Assembly: GCA_030652315.1 (NCBI GenBank)
Contig: JAUSAX010000013.1
Location: 80,218 to 144,217 of the forward strand
Origin: Afipia sp.
GTDB lineage: Bacteria > Pseudomonadota > Alphaproteobacteria > Rhizobiales > Xanthobacteraceae
Direction: 5' to 3'
Length of the DNA stretch: 64,000 nucleotides
Shown here: piece by piece, positions 1-9,586 of the stretch
How the letters are laid out: the number at the start of each line of letters is the position of its first letter
How positions within the stretch are numbered: position 1 is the stretch's first letter
The notes under the pieces: model-generated
What the model was told of the DNA's origin: nothing
Databases searched by the model: none
Seen by the model: only the letters and a program-made list of their open reading frames with translations
Position numbers and translations under genes: made by a program

Positions 1-130
1 AGACTTTTGCTAAAGTCTGATGCAAATTGAAAGCAACTTCATGCTGTTGCATCGATGAGCAAGGTTGACCCTTGGTCGCTAAGCTCATAATTTCAGAACA
101 CATTATTTTTCGCCGTGAGCGGGGCAGGCG

Positions 131-466
131 ATGACCGGAACCGGGAAGACAGTCACACGCGTTGATCTGTGCGAAGCCGTCTACCAAAAGGTAGGACTGT
201 CGCGCACGGAGTCGTCTGCGTTCGTGGAACTTGTGCTGAAGGAGATCACCGACTGCCTCGAGAAGGGCGAGACGGTGAAGCTGTCTTCGTTCGGCTCGTT
301 CATGGTGCGCAAAAAAGGTCAGCGTATCGGTCGCAATCCCAAGACCGGAACGGAAGTGCCTATCTCGCCGCGCCGGGTTATGGTGTTTAAGCCATCCGCG
401 ATTCTCAAGCAGCGTATCAACGGGAATGGCAGCGGCAGTGACGGCGCCAACGGCGCTGACGACTGA
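131..466 (+). CDS. ihfA: Integration host factor subunit alpha
   Basis: 111 aa with typical HU/IHF features ([62 protein letters not shown]), followed directly by a merR gene. Confidence 0.95.
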   Translation: MTGTGKTVTRVDLCEAVYQKVGLSRTESSAFVELVLKEITDCLEKGETVKLSSFGSFMVRKKGQRIGRNPKTGTEVPISPRRVMVFKPSAILKQRINGNGSGSDGANGADD

Positions 467-501
467 CGTTAGGACGGCGGCTTTCAACGGGGAGCCTGCA
501 C

Positions 502-1158
502 TTGGACAAGGCGCCGGACGCGTTTCGGACAATCAGCGAGGTTGCTGATGACCTCGATGTGCCACAGCACGTCCTGAGGTTCTGGGAAACGCGCTTCAAT
601 CAGATCAAGCCGATGAAGCGGAGTGGCGGTCGCCGCTATTACCGCCCCGATGACGTTAACCTGTTGCGCGGCATCAGGCGGCTGCTGTACGGCGAAGGAT
701 ACACCATTCGCGGGGTGCAGCGCATTTTGCGCGAGCACGGGATCAAATCGGTCCAGAGCCTGACGGACGGCTCCGCCGATCACGCCAAAGCCTTGTTCGA
801 CGGACCATCGTTTGACAGGGAGAAGGATGACCACGCCCCGGATTTGGCGAGTCCCGAGATCGACGGTGATGACGAGTTGGATTCTCACGGATCCGTCGAT
901 GGGCCGGAAAGGGATTACACATCCCCGCTGGCGTTGCGGAACCTTGGACCGCCGTTGTCGGACATGGCGCCTCCAAAGGCGGTGGTGCCCAAACCCGTGC
1001 AACCGGTTCCGGCAAACGGGCCGTCAGGTGCCGAGGCCTACGCCCCGCCGAGCGTTCGGAAAAGCGCGAAGCCGACCGATCGCGGCAAGCTCCAGGAAGC
1101 GCTCGACGACCTGATCGGCGCGAGAGCGCTGATCGATCAGGTGCTGAAGGAAAACTAA
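502..1158 (+). CDS. MerR family transcriptional regulator
   Basis: N-terminal MerR HTH ([55 protein letters not shown]); TTG start in the supplied track. Confidence 0.9.
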   Translation: MDKAPDAFRTISEVADDLDVPQHVLRFWETRFNQIKPMKRSGGRRYYRPDDVNLLRGIRRLLYGEGYTIRGVQRILREHGIKSVQSLTDGSADHAKALFDGPSFDREKDDHAPDLASPEIDGDDELDSHGSVDGPERDYTSPLALRNLGPPLSDMAPPKAVVPKPVQPVPANGPSGAEAYAPPSVRKSAKPTDRGKLQEALDDLIGARALIDQVLKEN

Positions 1159-1290
1159 GAAAATCGCGCGAGAGGTGAGGCCGTCGCGGTGCTTGGTGCC
1201 GGCGTCGCGCGAGCGTGAGGCGCTCCCCGAACCCACAATCATGAGCCGATGATTGTCAGCCGTGATCACCAGCCAACGATCATGAGCGGA

Positions 1291-3192
1291 TCATGCCTCC
1301 TGGAAAGAATAGATCTTGATTCCGATCTCCGGGCTGCAAACAGCGATGTTGTTTCCATGCACCGCGAGGCCCTTTGGACCGCCTTCCATCTTGTTGTCCG
1401 AGTTGACCGCTCGAAAGGTCTTTTCGTCGCCGACGATCGTTTGTGCCGACGGCACCTGGCTCCATCGCAAGCCGAAGTGACTTCGTCGCGGTTCATAAAC
1501 GCTGAAGAAGTTTCCCCCGGCGTTGGTCACAATCAGATGGTTGGTCCGCGGAGTGAATGCGACCGAATGGGGATAACGCAAACTCTTGTCATTAATGATC
1601 GCGATGGGCTCCGGGCCGTATCTTAGCTTGCCACCTGTGAGAAGCCGGTTGCGCCGTTGAAAAATGCTCACGGATCCATTGCCGTGATTTGCAATGGCAA
1701 GCCATCGTCCGCATTGCGAAAAAGCGAGGCCATCCGGGTAGAAGATACTCCAATGCGCCAGTTCAAATTCGGGCCTCAACGCGTAGCGAATGGGGGAATT
1801 TGAGATTCTTGGATAGAACGAAATGCTGCTCGAACCCAGATTGCATGCTGCAAGATAATTGTTGACCGGCGGGACGAAAGCAACGCCGTCCGAGTGCGTG
1901 AGCTTTGCTTCTGTTCCGCTGATTTCAAAGATCGGTTCGGGGACCTTAACGCCGTTCGCTCGAAACAGCGCTAGCGCTCCGGTTCGCTGGGCCACGGCCA
2001 GCAATTCGTCAGACCCGCACATCGAAAACGAGAGGTCATGGGGGTAATCGAGGCCGCCGAGCCGGATATACGGCGTGTCTTCAAAAGTTCCGTTTCCTGT
2101 TCGCCGATAAAGCAGCACCGCATTCGTATCTGCGGTGGCAACCCCAAGCGTGTCCCCCGATGTCGAAAAGGCCAGTCCTTCAAAACGCTCTGATTTCCCC
2201 TCCGGCCACAAATTTTGAACGGAATCCGGCGTTTCATTGATCTTGAGTTTGAAGCTTGGTGACGATGACGATACGCCGCTCAATTCGTCTATTTTTTCTC
2301 GCAGACGGTTCGTGATGACCCCCGGCAGTGCTCGCAGCATCTGGCGTGGCGACCGGATCCTCGCAATATCGTTCTTGAGTCTTTCAACTTCGGCGGTCTG
2401 GTTTTGGTGTTCTGCAATGTCTGCCGTTTGCGTGCGCCTGAGGCTCTGCGTTGCATGCTCCGCTGCAGCCCACCGGCTGATCTGGTGCGACAGCGCGGAT
2501 CGTACCGCGGCAGAGGCAGTTTCATAGAGCGGCACGGTCTCGACATTTCCCCTTACGAGGTCGAGCCGTGTCCTGCCGGTCAGGCCCGCGAAGTGATGAA
2601 TGACAGGATCGGCCGCCATGGCGATGCCGGGGATCGAATTCCAGATCGGATCGAGATGTGCGACATGCGCGCGATCAAGCTCGTTGGCGACGTTGGGTCC
2701 GTTGCCGAGTGGTTCATGGTAACCGAGCATTGTGAGGAGAGCTGCCTGTTCGAGCCAGGGATGGGTTACCTTTCCACGCAGAGCGAGCAGGCGCGTGAAG
2801 AAGTCCAGCGACCATTCAGATCGACGGATTAAATAGACGCCGGCATTGTAGTGAGGCGGAAAGGGCGCTCCGTCGAGCCGCGTGGTCTCCGGTCCATGCC
2901 ACGACACCAGAAGATCAGCGCCCGGTTGGGCGTCCTCCAGAATATCGCGATCAGTGCGCAGGATCAGCGCGTCGATATCGAGCCACAGAACGAAATCGAA
3001 GCCGCTACGCAGCGCGGATATGATCGCCGGAACCTTCATCCAGGAGTCCGTGAAGCCCGAACCATCCGGCCTGTGGACGATCAACTCGTATCCATGGCGG
3101 GCTGCAAACGCCTCCATTCTTGGAAGCGTCAGGGTGGCGAGTTTGGCAAATTCGTCACCTTGGTATGCCGTTACGATGCAGCAGCGGGGCAT
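1291..3192 (-). CDS. Large protein: N-terminal nucleotide-sugar glycosyltransferase-like domain (DxD), coiled-coil linker, C-terminal beta-propeller-like repeats
   Basis: 633 aa; FDFVLWLDIDALIL DxD motif; C-terminal repeats of the type YPHDLSFS / HSDGVAFVP / YPDGLAFS / YPHSVAFTP. Confidence 0.75.
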   Translation of the reverse strand: MPRCCIVTAYQGDEFAKLATLTLPRMEAFAARHGYELIVHRPDGSGFTDSWMKVPAIISALRSGFDFVLWLDIDALILRTDRDILEDAQPGADLLVSWHGPETTRLDGAPFPPHYNAGVYLIRRSEWSLDFFTRLLALRGKVTHPWLEQAALLTMLGYHEPLGNGPNVANELDRAHVAHLDPIWNSIPGIAMAADPVIHHFAGLTGRTRLDLVRGNVETVPLYETASAAVRSALSHQISRWAAAEHATQSLRRTQTADIAEHQNQTAEVERLKNDIARIRSPRQMLRALPGVITNRLREKIDELSGVSSSSPSFKLKINETPDSVQNLWPEGKSERFEGLAFSTSGDTLGVATADTNAVLLYRRTGNGTFEDTPYIRLGGLDYPHDLSFSMCGSDELLAVAQRTGALALFRANGVKVPEPIFEISGTEAKLTHSDGVAFVPPVNNYLAACNLGSSSISFYPRISNSPIRYALRPEFELAHWSIFYPDGLAFSQCGRWLAIANHGNGSVSIFQRRNRLLTGGKLRYGPEPIAIINDKSLRYPHSVAFTPRTNHLIVTNAGGNFFSVYEPRRSHFGLRWSQVPSAQTIVGDEKTFRAVNSDNKMEGGPKGLAVHGNNIAVCSPEIGIKIYSFQEA

Positions 3193-3330
3193 TGAACAGA
3201 GCTTCCTGTTAGGTTGCAGACGGGTGCAACCGGGCTAACTCAGTATGCACAGTGAAGGAGTTTTCCGAAGCAACAATCGGCGATGGTTCAGCAACCGGTG
3301 TTACTGCGGTGGCAAGAACTAGTTTGCACT

Positions 3331-4461
3331 CTAACCTAGAAGGCGACGCAACGCCTTCGCAAGTCGGATCGATCTAGAGCGTTCGAGAGTCTGCATTGCG
3401 CTGCGGAGTTGCTCGTGCTGGGACAGATAATAGCTCCGTTCTTCAGCCCATTGCCCTATTGGTTCCAATTTACCAACGTAGGACCGGCAGAACTGGATTT
3501 GCTCGTGACGCAGAACATCCGGATCGAAAGCGCGTCCGGAATTTTCCTGGATGACTGAGGAATAAATATCTTCGAGTTGCAGGATTGTGCGATCCAGGTC
3601 GGCATCTTGCCTCACACGCTGACTTATTACTTCAGAATCTGGCGCATTGTACGCGCGGATCGCATTGGTCAGCGCTGCTAGCGTCGGTTGCTCCACAAGC
3701 ATGCCTCCCCCGAAGTTGAGGCGCCGTCCCAGATCATAGTTTGCGGTCGTGACGAGCCCACCAAAGCCACGGCCGTCAATAAGAACGACGGCGGCGCCGG
3801 AGGCCATGGCCTCCAATGCGGTGCGAGCTGTCGCGAATACTATGTCAGCTTCGGCACATCGCTGCTCAATGTTATCAATGGGCTTCCCGACGCCGTGTCC
3901 GTAAGCCTCAAACTGCAAACCTGCCTGCCGACAAGCTTCGGCGATTACTGTTTCTGGGCCGGCGTGCTTGACCAGCGAGAGCGCGCGCAGCGGTTTGGCG
4001 GGAAGGGGGAGTGGGCGTTGTTGAAGGCGACGAAGGTCCACGGCGTTATGCAGTATCTCGATCTTGTCGGCGGGGACCCCGTCGGATTTTACAAGACGAG
4101 CCTTGCAGGTTTCGTCCACTGCAAATATGCGCAGAACTTGTGAAAAGCGAGGCGCCGCGTCAAACCACGCTGATGCGCTATGGCAAATCCAGATGGCTGG
4201 CGTGTTCGGAAAGGCGATGATCGCTTCACCCGTGTTTGGGGTGTGATGTCCATGGATGACATCGGGCACATATTGGAGGTCTGACAGATTGTCGACGACT
4301 GCAATCCCGCGGTCTTTCAATTCCTCAGCTAGCGCGCCAATCGTTGGCGCGTAGACGGCCACCTGGTGCTGCCGTTCTGAAAGGCGGAGTGCCAAATCCC
4401 GCACGACAATTTCGGTGCCGCTTTGTATCGCCAGACGAATATTTGTAATCAGAATTTTCAA
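3331..4461 (-). CDS. Glycosyltransferase (GT4-like)
   Basis: 376 aa; GTEIVVRDLALRLSERQHQVAVYAP N-terminal fold and C-terminal EAMASGAAVVLIDGRG. Confidence 0.75.
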   Translation of the reverse strand: MKILITNIRLAIQSGTEIVVRDLALRLSERQHQVAVYAPTIGALAEELKDRGIAVVDNLSDLQYVPDVIHGHHTPNTGEAIIAFPNTPAIWICHSASAWFDAAPRFSQVLRIFAVDETCKARLVKSDGVPADKIEILHNAVDLRRLQQRPLPLPAKPLRALSLVKHAGPETVIAEACRQAGLQFEAYGHGVGKPIDNIEQRCAEADIVFATARTALEAMASGAAVVLIDGRGFGGLVTTANYDLGRRLNFGGGMLVEQPTLAALTNAIRAYNAPDSEVISQRVRQDADLDRTILQLEDIYSSVIQENSGRAFDPDVLRHEQIQFCRSYVGKLEPIGQWAEERSYYLSQHEQLRSAMQTLERSRSIRLAKALRRLLG

Positions 4462-4473
4462 GCGGCTGGCTTT

Positions 4474-5160
4474 TCAATCTGTCGTTACGAGGCTGTGCCC
4501 TGCGAGTTGGTCATGCTCCGCAGCTTCCTGGTAGGTAGTGCGCGCGACGCCGATGCGTTGAGGATCTCGCGCGCAGAAATCAACCCAGGCGCCTTTGCGC
4601 ACGCGCCATCCAAGGCCGCCGCTGAATCGCTTCAATGGCCGGAGAATTGTGTCTCCCGGATGCCCGGTCCCAAATCTGGCCCTCACTATGCCCGGGCAGG
4701 TCGACGCATAGGCCATGAAATCCAAGCACGCAATCGCCATAAAGGTTCCACCGCGGTGCTGCTCGCTGACCCACACGGAGAACGCGTGCAACTCGGTGTC
4801 GTGTCGCTGGAAGAAGCAGTGGCCGATAACTCTGCCCTCCTTCTTGTACAGGAGACCGTCGTAGCCCCTTTGATTCAACGCTGCGAACACCTGTGTATCT
4901 GGAATGTCCGGAATCGAGCCAACCAAGCGAGCGAATTGGCTGTCCGCGTCGGGATGCCGGCTCCACCAGCCGATGTGCGCAGCCGCTTCTATCGCGTGCT
5001 CTTCCCGTGCGATCAGGATACTAGCCAAGTGAGGGAGGCAATGTGGAGACGGTAAGCCGCACAATTCCGCAAGCCATCGCGTGGAAAGCGTAGCGGCATC
5101 GCCGTCTGCAATTGCTGGGAATAGCTTGGCATGTTGCTGAGCTGTGCCAGTTTTGTTCAT
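4474..5160 (-). CDS. GNAT-like acetyltransferase (putative)
   Basis: 228 aa; GRVIGHCFFQRHDTELHAFSVWVSEQHRGGTFMAIACLDFM resembles the GNAT core. Confidence 0.5.
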   Translation of the reverse strand: MNKTGTAQQHAKLFPAIADGDAATLSTRWLAELCGLPSPHCLPHLASILIAREEHAIEAAAHIGWWSRHPDADSQFARLVGSIPDIPDTQVFAALNQRGYDGLLYKKEGRVIGHCFFQRHDTELHAFSVWVSEQHRGGTFMAIACLDFMAYASTCPGIVRARFGTGHPGDTILRPLKRFSGGLGWRVRKGAWVDFCARDPQRIGVARTTYQEAAEHDQLAGHSLVTTD

Positions 5161-5330
5161 ATGAATCTAACAGGCACCGAAAAACGATCCTTGACCCGGC
5201 CGTTATCAACTCGATAAAGACATGCCAATTCGTGTGAGAATAATGACTCATCGGTCTACGGGCGAGTCCTTTCCGTCATCGAGGTTCTCAAATTCAAACT
5301 GTCGTCGCAGAAGAATCCGCAAGTAAGTGG

Positions 5331-6107
5331 ATGGGAGAACGCGCGGCTCTCGTAATCGCGCATCCGGGCCACGAGCTTCGCATTCATCATTGGCTTGAGC
5401 GCGCGCGTCCTGTGACGTTCGTTCTCACCGATGGCTCCGGAAACACCGATCATTCACGTCTCGCTTCCACCACGGCCGTGCTGAAAAGCGCCGGAGCCAG
5501 AAGCGGCTCGATCTATGGTGCGATGTCTGACCGGCAGCTCTATCAAGCTCTTCTTTCCGGCGAGTATGATGTGTTCGAACGGTTGGTCGAGGAACTCGCG
5601 TCTGCGCTGCTGCGCGAGCGTGTGACTTATGTGGCCGGCGACGCAGTCGAGGGTGTCAATCCCGGTCATGATGTGTGTCGCATCCTGCTTAACGCAGCGC
5701 TACTACGCATCAATCAGCGAGGCGGTCCCCGGCTGACAAACCTGGAGTATCCGGTCGAGGCGCCGCCGCAGGAATGTCCGGCCGAAGATATCAGCGAAGC
5801 GATCGTCCTGAAGCTGGATGACGATGCGTATACGCGTAAGATGGATGCGGCTCGGTCCTATCCCGAGATGGCAAAGGAAATCGAGCGGGTCTTCAAGATT
5901 CACAACGCTGATGTTTTCCGGGTGGAATGCCTCCGGCCTGTGCGTTACGGCCTCGATATCGGAAGTCGCTTTTCACACCCGTGCGTCTATGAATCGTATG
6001 GCGAGAAGCAGGTGTCGGCGGGAATTTACACAGAGGTGGTTCGCTTTCGCGAGCATCTCGCGCCGCTGGCGGAGCATCTTGCCATTCACTGCGGCGCAAC
6101 CAGTTAG
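5331..6107 (+). CDS. PIG-L/LmbE-like deacetylase family protein (putative)
   Basis: 258 aa; ALVIAHPGHELRIHHWLERARPVTFVLTDGSG and EGVNPGHDVCRILLNAAL resemble the LmbE fold. Confidence 0.55.
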   Translation: MGERAALVIAHPGHELRIHHWLERARPVTFVLTDGSGNTDHSRLASTTAVLKSAGARSGSIYGAMSDRQLYQALLSGEYDVFERLVEELASALLRERVTYVAGDAVEGVNPGHDVCRILLNAALLRINQRGGPRLTNLEYPVEAPPQECPAEDISEAIVLKLDDDAYTRKMDAARSYPEMAKEIERVFKIHNADVFRVECLRPVRYGLDIGSRFSHPCVYESYGEKQVSAGIYTEVVRFREHLAPLAEHLAIHCGATS

Positions 6108-6310
6108 GTCAATCTCGATTGACGTTCACCATCCTTTTTCAAGGATAACGGGACCGCGATTGCATTCCGAGACCCACGATCCCGCGCGATGCTGTGTTCG
6201 AAGCTGCGCGTGATGTCCTTACATCTGAAAACTGACTTGTCGCGACAGTTCGTAGCCGCCCCGTCAGGAGTGGATGTGGATTTCGTAAGGATTTGATTTT
6301 ATTTGGAAAT

Positions 6311-6388
6311 TGGTCGGAGCGAGAGGATTTGAACCTCCGACCCCTAGTCCCCCAGACTAGTGCGCTAACCGGGCTGCGCTACGCTCCG
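6311..6388 (-). tRNA. tRNA-Pro (anticodon GGG), CCA encoded
   Basis: Reverse complement CGGAGCGTAGCGCAGCCCGGTTAGCGCACTAGTCTGGGGGACTAGGGGTCGGAGGTTCGAATCCTCTCGCTCCGACCA; 7-bp acceptor stem CGGAGCG/CGCTCCG, T-loop GGTTCGAATCC, anticodon loop CTGGGGGAC. Confidence 0.95.
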
Positions 6389-6583
6389 AACCGTGCCAAG
6401 AGGCCCCGATCCTGTAGCCTCCTTCAGGCCACCGCGCAAGAAGGGGAGGACCCGCGATTTATCGTACCGCGGCCCCATTTTGGCGCTCAGGCCTGACCAC
6501 AGACGCACCCCGGCTCATATCGCCGCATTCGCAGCACGGCCAATGAATGGTCTAAAATTCCTGCGATTCGCCGGGGAGCTTCC

Positions 6584-6868
6584 ATGAACGAGACTTTGAT
6601 TTCCGCCTGCCAGATGTTTCTCATCCCGGCAACGATCCTCTTCGCCGCAGTCGGCGTCGCGAACAGCCAGGGCCTGAAGCTGCTTGTTTGCCTCTTGGGA
6701 GTGGCGACGGCGGGGCTGTGGATTTATCGCGTCTGGTACTGGGCAGGCCTGTCGCTGATCGACCGCAGGACGGCGCTTGGACTGGCCGGTCTTTACGGCC
6801 TCGCATGGGTTTTCACGCTTCTGATCCAGCTCAAGAACACGGTCAGCCCGGGATACAATCGGCGCTGA
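6584..6868 (+). CDS. Small membrane protein (hypothetical)
   Basis: 94 aa with three hydrophobic stretches. Confidence 0.6.
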   Translation: MNETLISACQMFLIPATILFAAVGVANSQGLKLLVCLLGVATAGLWIYRVWYWAGLSLIDRRTALGLAGLYGLAWVFTLLIQLKNTVSPGYNRR

Positions 6869-6897
6869 TCCGCGGCAGCGCGAACTCCCTCCCGGGA

Positions 6898-7977
6898 TTA
6901 TCGAAGCTTCCCCCGGGCAGCGACGGGGAGGATGCCGACAATCTCATCGCCGCGCACCATGACAACTTCATCGGACATGTTCACGACAACGCAGACATGG
7001 TTCGGCACGATGCGGACGACGTCGCCCACCGCCGGCCGTGTATTGCTTTTCGTCAGATCGAGAAAGCCGTGCTCCTCGGCAAAGCGGGCGATCCTGGCTT
7101 CCGGATGTTCGAGGATCAGCCCGTAACCGTCGAGCCCGCCCGTGTCGGCCGTGAGCGTCTTTGAACCTGCATCGAGAATCCCGCGATCGAGCGCGGCGCG
7201 GCTGACCACGGTTGAATAGATGTGCAAAGCGCAGTCGTCCCATGTGGCGACGCCGGCGGCGACCTGCATGCGATCGTTGTAAATGTAGGTGCCGGGCCGA
7301 TGTTCGGTCGCGCCCTTGAGCTTGCCGACGTTTCTCAGATTTGGCGATCCGCCGGTCGATACGATAGCTGGATCGAGCCCCAGCTGTCGAAGGCCGGTCA
7401 ATGCATCATCATGAAAGCGCTGGGCCTCGGTCCAGCCCGTTTCGGTCGGATACATCAGCAGCCCGGCAAACGAGAGGCCCGGCGTGCCGGCAATCTGGCT
7501 GGCGAGCGTGATGACCTCCGCAGGCGTCTCGACGCCGGCACGCTTGCGGCCGGTGTCGCACTCGATCACCACCGGCAGGGCGCGTCCAGCAGCCGCAGCC
7601 GCGGCTGGCAATCCCGCGATGACGACAGCATTGTCCGCCGCGACCGTGACGCTCGTCTTGGCCAGCAGCGCGCCGAGACGCGCCATTTTTTCATCACCGA
7701 TGAGGTTGTAGCTGATGAGGATGTCGTCGATGCCGGCTTGCGCCATCACCTCCGCTTCCCCCAGCTTCTGGCAGGTGATGCCTTTTGCTCCTGCCTTGAT
7801 CTGAAGCTGCGCGAGCAGGGGGCTTTTGTGGGTTTTGATATGCGGCCGGTTGGCGACGCCGGCTGCATCGCAGATTTTCTGAGCGCGCGCGATGTTGCGT
7901 TCGACGCGGTCCATGTCGATGACGAGGGCAGGCGTTCCGTATTCACGGGCGATTTTCAAGGCGAGCGGGCTGGTCAA
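6898..7977 (-). CDS. D-threonine aldolase / DSD1-like PLP-dependent enzyme
   Basis: LVIDMDRVERNIARAQ, RPHIKTHKSP (PLP Lys), C-terminal PNHVC metal-site motif. TTG start at 7977 chosen because the track ORF (to 8136) overlaps rfbC and TTG is preceded by AGGAAGG. Confidence 0.85.
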   Translation of the reverse strand: MTSPLALKIAREYGTPALVIDMDRVERNIARAQKICDAAGVANRPHIKTHKSPLLAQLQIKAGAKGITCQKLGEAEVMAQAGIDDILISYNLIGDEKMARLGALLAKTSVTVAADNAVVIAGLPAAAAAAGRALPVVIECDTGRKRAGVETPAEVITLASQIAGTPGLSFAGLLMYPTETGWTEAQRFHDDALTGLRQLGLDPAIVSTGGSPNLRNVGKLKGATEHRPGTYIYNDRMQVAAGVATWDDCALHIYSTVVSRAALDRGILDAGSKTLTADTGGLDGYGLILEHPEARIARFAEEHGFLDLTKSNTRPAVGDVVRIVPNHVCVVVNMSDEVVMVRGDEIVGILPVAARGKLR

Positions 7978-8036
7978 GATTTCATCCTTCCTCGAAGCAA
8001 GGTCTTGCGAGACACCTGCGAAACTTGCCTTGTCGC

Positions 8037-8600
8037 CTAGAGAAGCTCCAGCCTGTTCAGCGCCGCTCCCTGCCTGTCCTTTTCGGACAGAATGGGAGAG
8101 ACAGGTGTCGTTGATGGAAATGGGATGGCGGGCCATTCGATTGCAACGTCAGGATCGTCGAATCGGAGGCATCGCTCATGTTCCGGGTACCAATAATCCG
8201 TCACCTTGTATTGGAAATCGGCAGTTTCAGAAAGAACGAGAAAGCCGTGTGCAAAACCTTCTGGAATCCAGAGAGCCCTTCCATTGGTTTCCGAAAGATG
8301 CTCGCCAACCCATTTGCCGAAAGTGGGCGAGCCCCGCCTAATGTCGACCGCCACATCGAAGACTTCGCCTGACGTCACGCGGACAAATTTCCCCTGCGGG
8401 CGCGTGACCTGATAGTGCATGCCACGCAGAACTCCCCGAGCAGAGCGGGAGAAGTTATCCTGTACAAAACTGACTTGAGAGCCTGTCTCTTCAGAGAACA
8501 CTTTCGCGTTGAAGCTTTCGAAGAAGAAACCGCGTTCGTCCCGAAACACCTTCGGCGCAAACATGATCACGTCCGGAATGGCGAGCGCGGAGGCGATCAT
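8037..8600 (-). CDS. rfbC: dTDP-4-dehydrorhamnose 3,5-epimerase
   Basis: DVIMFAPKVFRDERGFFFESFN, GVLRGMHYQ, WIPEGFAHGFLVLSETADFQYKVTDYW. Confidence 0.95.
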   Translation of the reverse strand: MIASALAIPDVIMFAPKVFRDERGFFFESFNAKVFSEETGSQVSFVQDNFSRSARGVLRGMHYQVTRPQGKFVRVTSGEVFDVAVDIRRGSPTFGKWVGEHLSETNGRALWIPEGFAHGFLVLSETADFQYKVTDYWYPEHERCLRFDDPDVAIEWPAIPFPSTTPVSPILSEKDRQGAALNRLELL

Positions 8601-9481
8601 CAGAAAATTCCATGGGATAGCAGGCTGTAAAGGTACTGGCCGTAGCTGTTGTTCTTCAGCGCCGCCGCAAGCTCTTCAAGCTCCGCGTCGCTGATCCACC
8701 CGTTTCGCCACGCAATTTCTTCCGGGCATGACACTTTCAATCCCTGTCTTTTTTCAAGGGTAGCGATGAACTGGCCGGCCTCGAGAAGGGTTTCATGCGT
8801 TCCCGTGTCGAGCCATGCGTGTCCGCGCCCGAGAATTTCCACCGAGAGCTGCTTCTTGTCCAGGTAGAGCTGATTGAGATCGGTAATCTCAAGCTCGCCG
8901 CGCCGCGATGGCTTGAGCGTTTTTGCAAGACCTGCGACTTGAGCATCGTAAAAGTACAGACCAGTCACAGCGTAGTTGGATTTGGGGCGGGCCGGTTTCT
9001 CCTCGAGCCGCAAAGCCTTCCCGGAGGGGTCGAACTCGACGACACCGTAATGTTCGGGGTTGTGGACGTGATACGCGAACACTGTTGCACCGCTGTCACG
9101 CTGGGACGCATTGACAAGAAGGTGAGAGAAATCATGTCCATAGAAAACGTTATCACCTAGCACGAGCGCGCTTGGCGCGTTGCCGATGAACTCTTCTCCG
9201 ATCAGGAACGCCTGAGCCAATCCATCCGGCGAAGGCTGTACGGCATACTGAATGTTCAGTCCCCATTTTTCGCCAGTGCCCAGCAATTGCTCGAACCGTG
9301 GAACATCCTGCAGAGTGGAGATGATCAGAATATCCCGGATGTTTGCCAGCATCAGCGTCGAAAGCGGATAGTAGATCATCGGCTTGTCGAAAATCGGCAG
9401 CAATTGTTTGGAGACCGACAGTGTCGCCGGATGGAGACGGCTTCCTGTGCCGCCGGCCAGTACGATACCCTTGCGCTTCAT
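8600..9481 (-). CDS. rfbA: Glucose-1-phosphate thymidylyltransferase
   Basis: [51 protein letters not shown] overlap with rfbC. Confidence 0.96.
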   Translation of the reverse strand: MKRKGIVLAGGTGSRLHPATLSVSKQLLPIFDKPMIYYPLSTLMLANIRDILIISTLQDVPRFEQLLGTGEKWGLNIQYAVQPSPDGLAQAFLIGEEFIGNAPSALVLGDNVFYGHDFSHLLVNASQRDSGATVFAYHVHNPEHYGVVEFDPSGKALRLEEKPARPKSNYAVTGLYFYDAQVAGLAKTLKPSRRGELEITDLNQLYLDKKQLSVEILGRGHAWLDTGTHETLLEAGQFIATLEKRQGLKVSCPEEIAWRNGWISDAELEELAAALKNNSYGQYLYSLLSHGIF

Positions 9482-9586
9482 AATGGTCTCGATCTCACGG
9501 CTTCTTCGGTAAAAACGACTAGGCGGGTGACGGTTGAGCGCTGAAGCTTCCAGCGAAGTTGATTGTTATTGAGTAACAGGCGTCCA

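Noticed and set aside
6311-6388. tRNA-Pro as the attachment site of a genomic island
   Set aside because: No integrase gene and no obvious duplicated tRNA 3' end were seen in the window. The polysaccharide genes on both sides make an island possible but unsupported.
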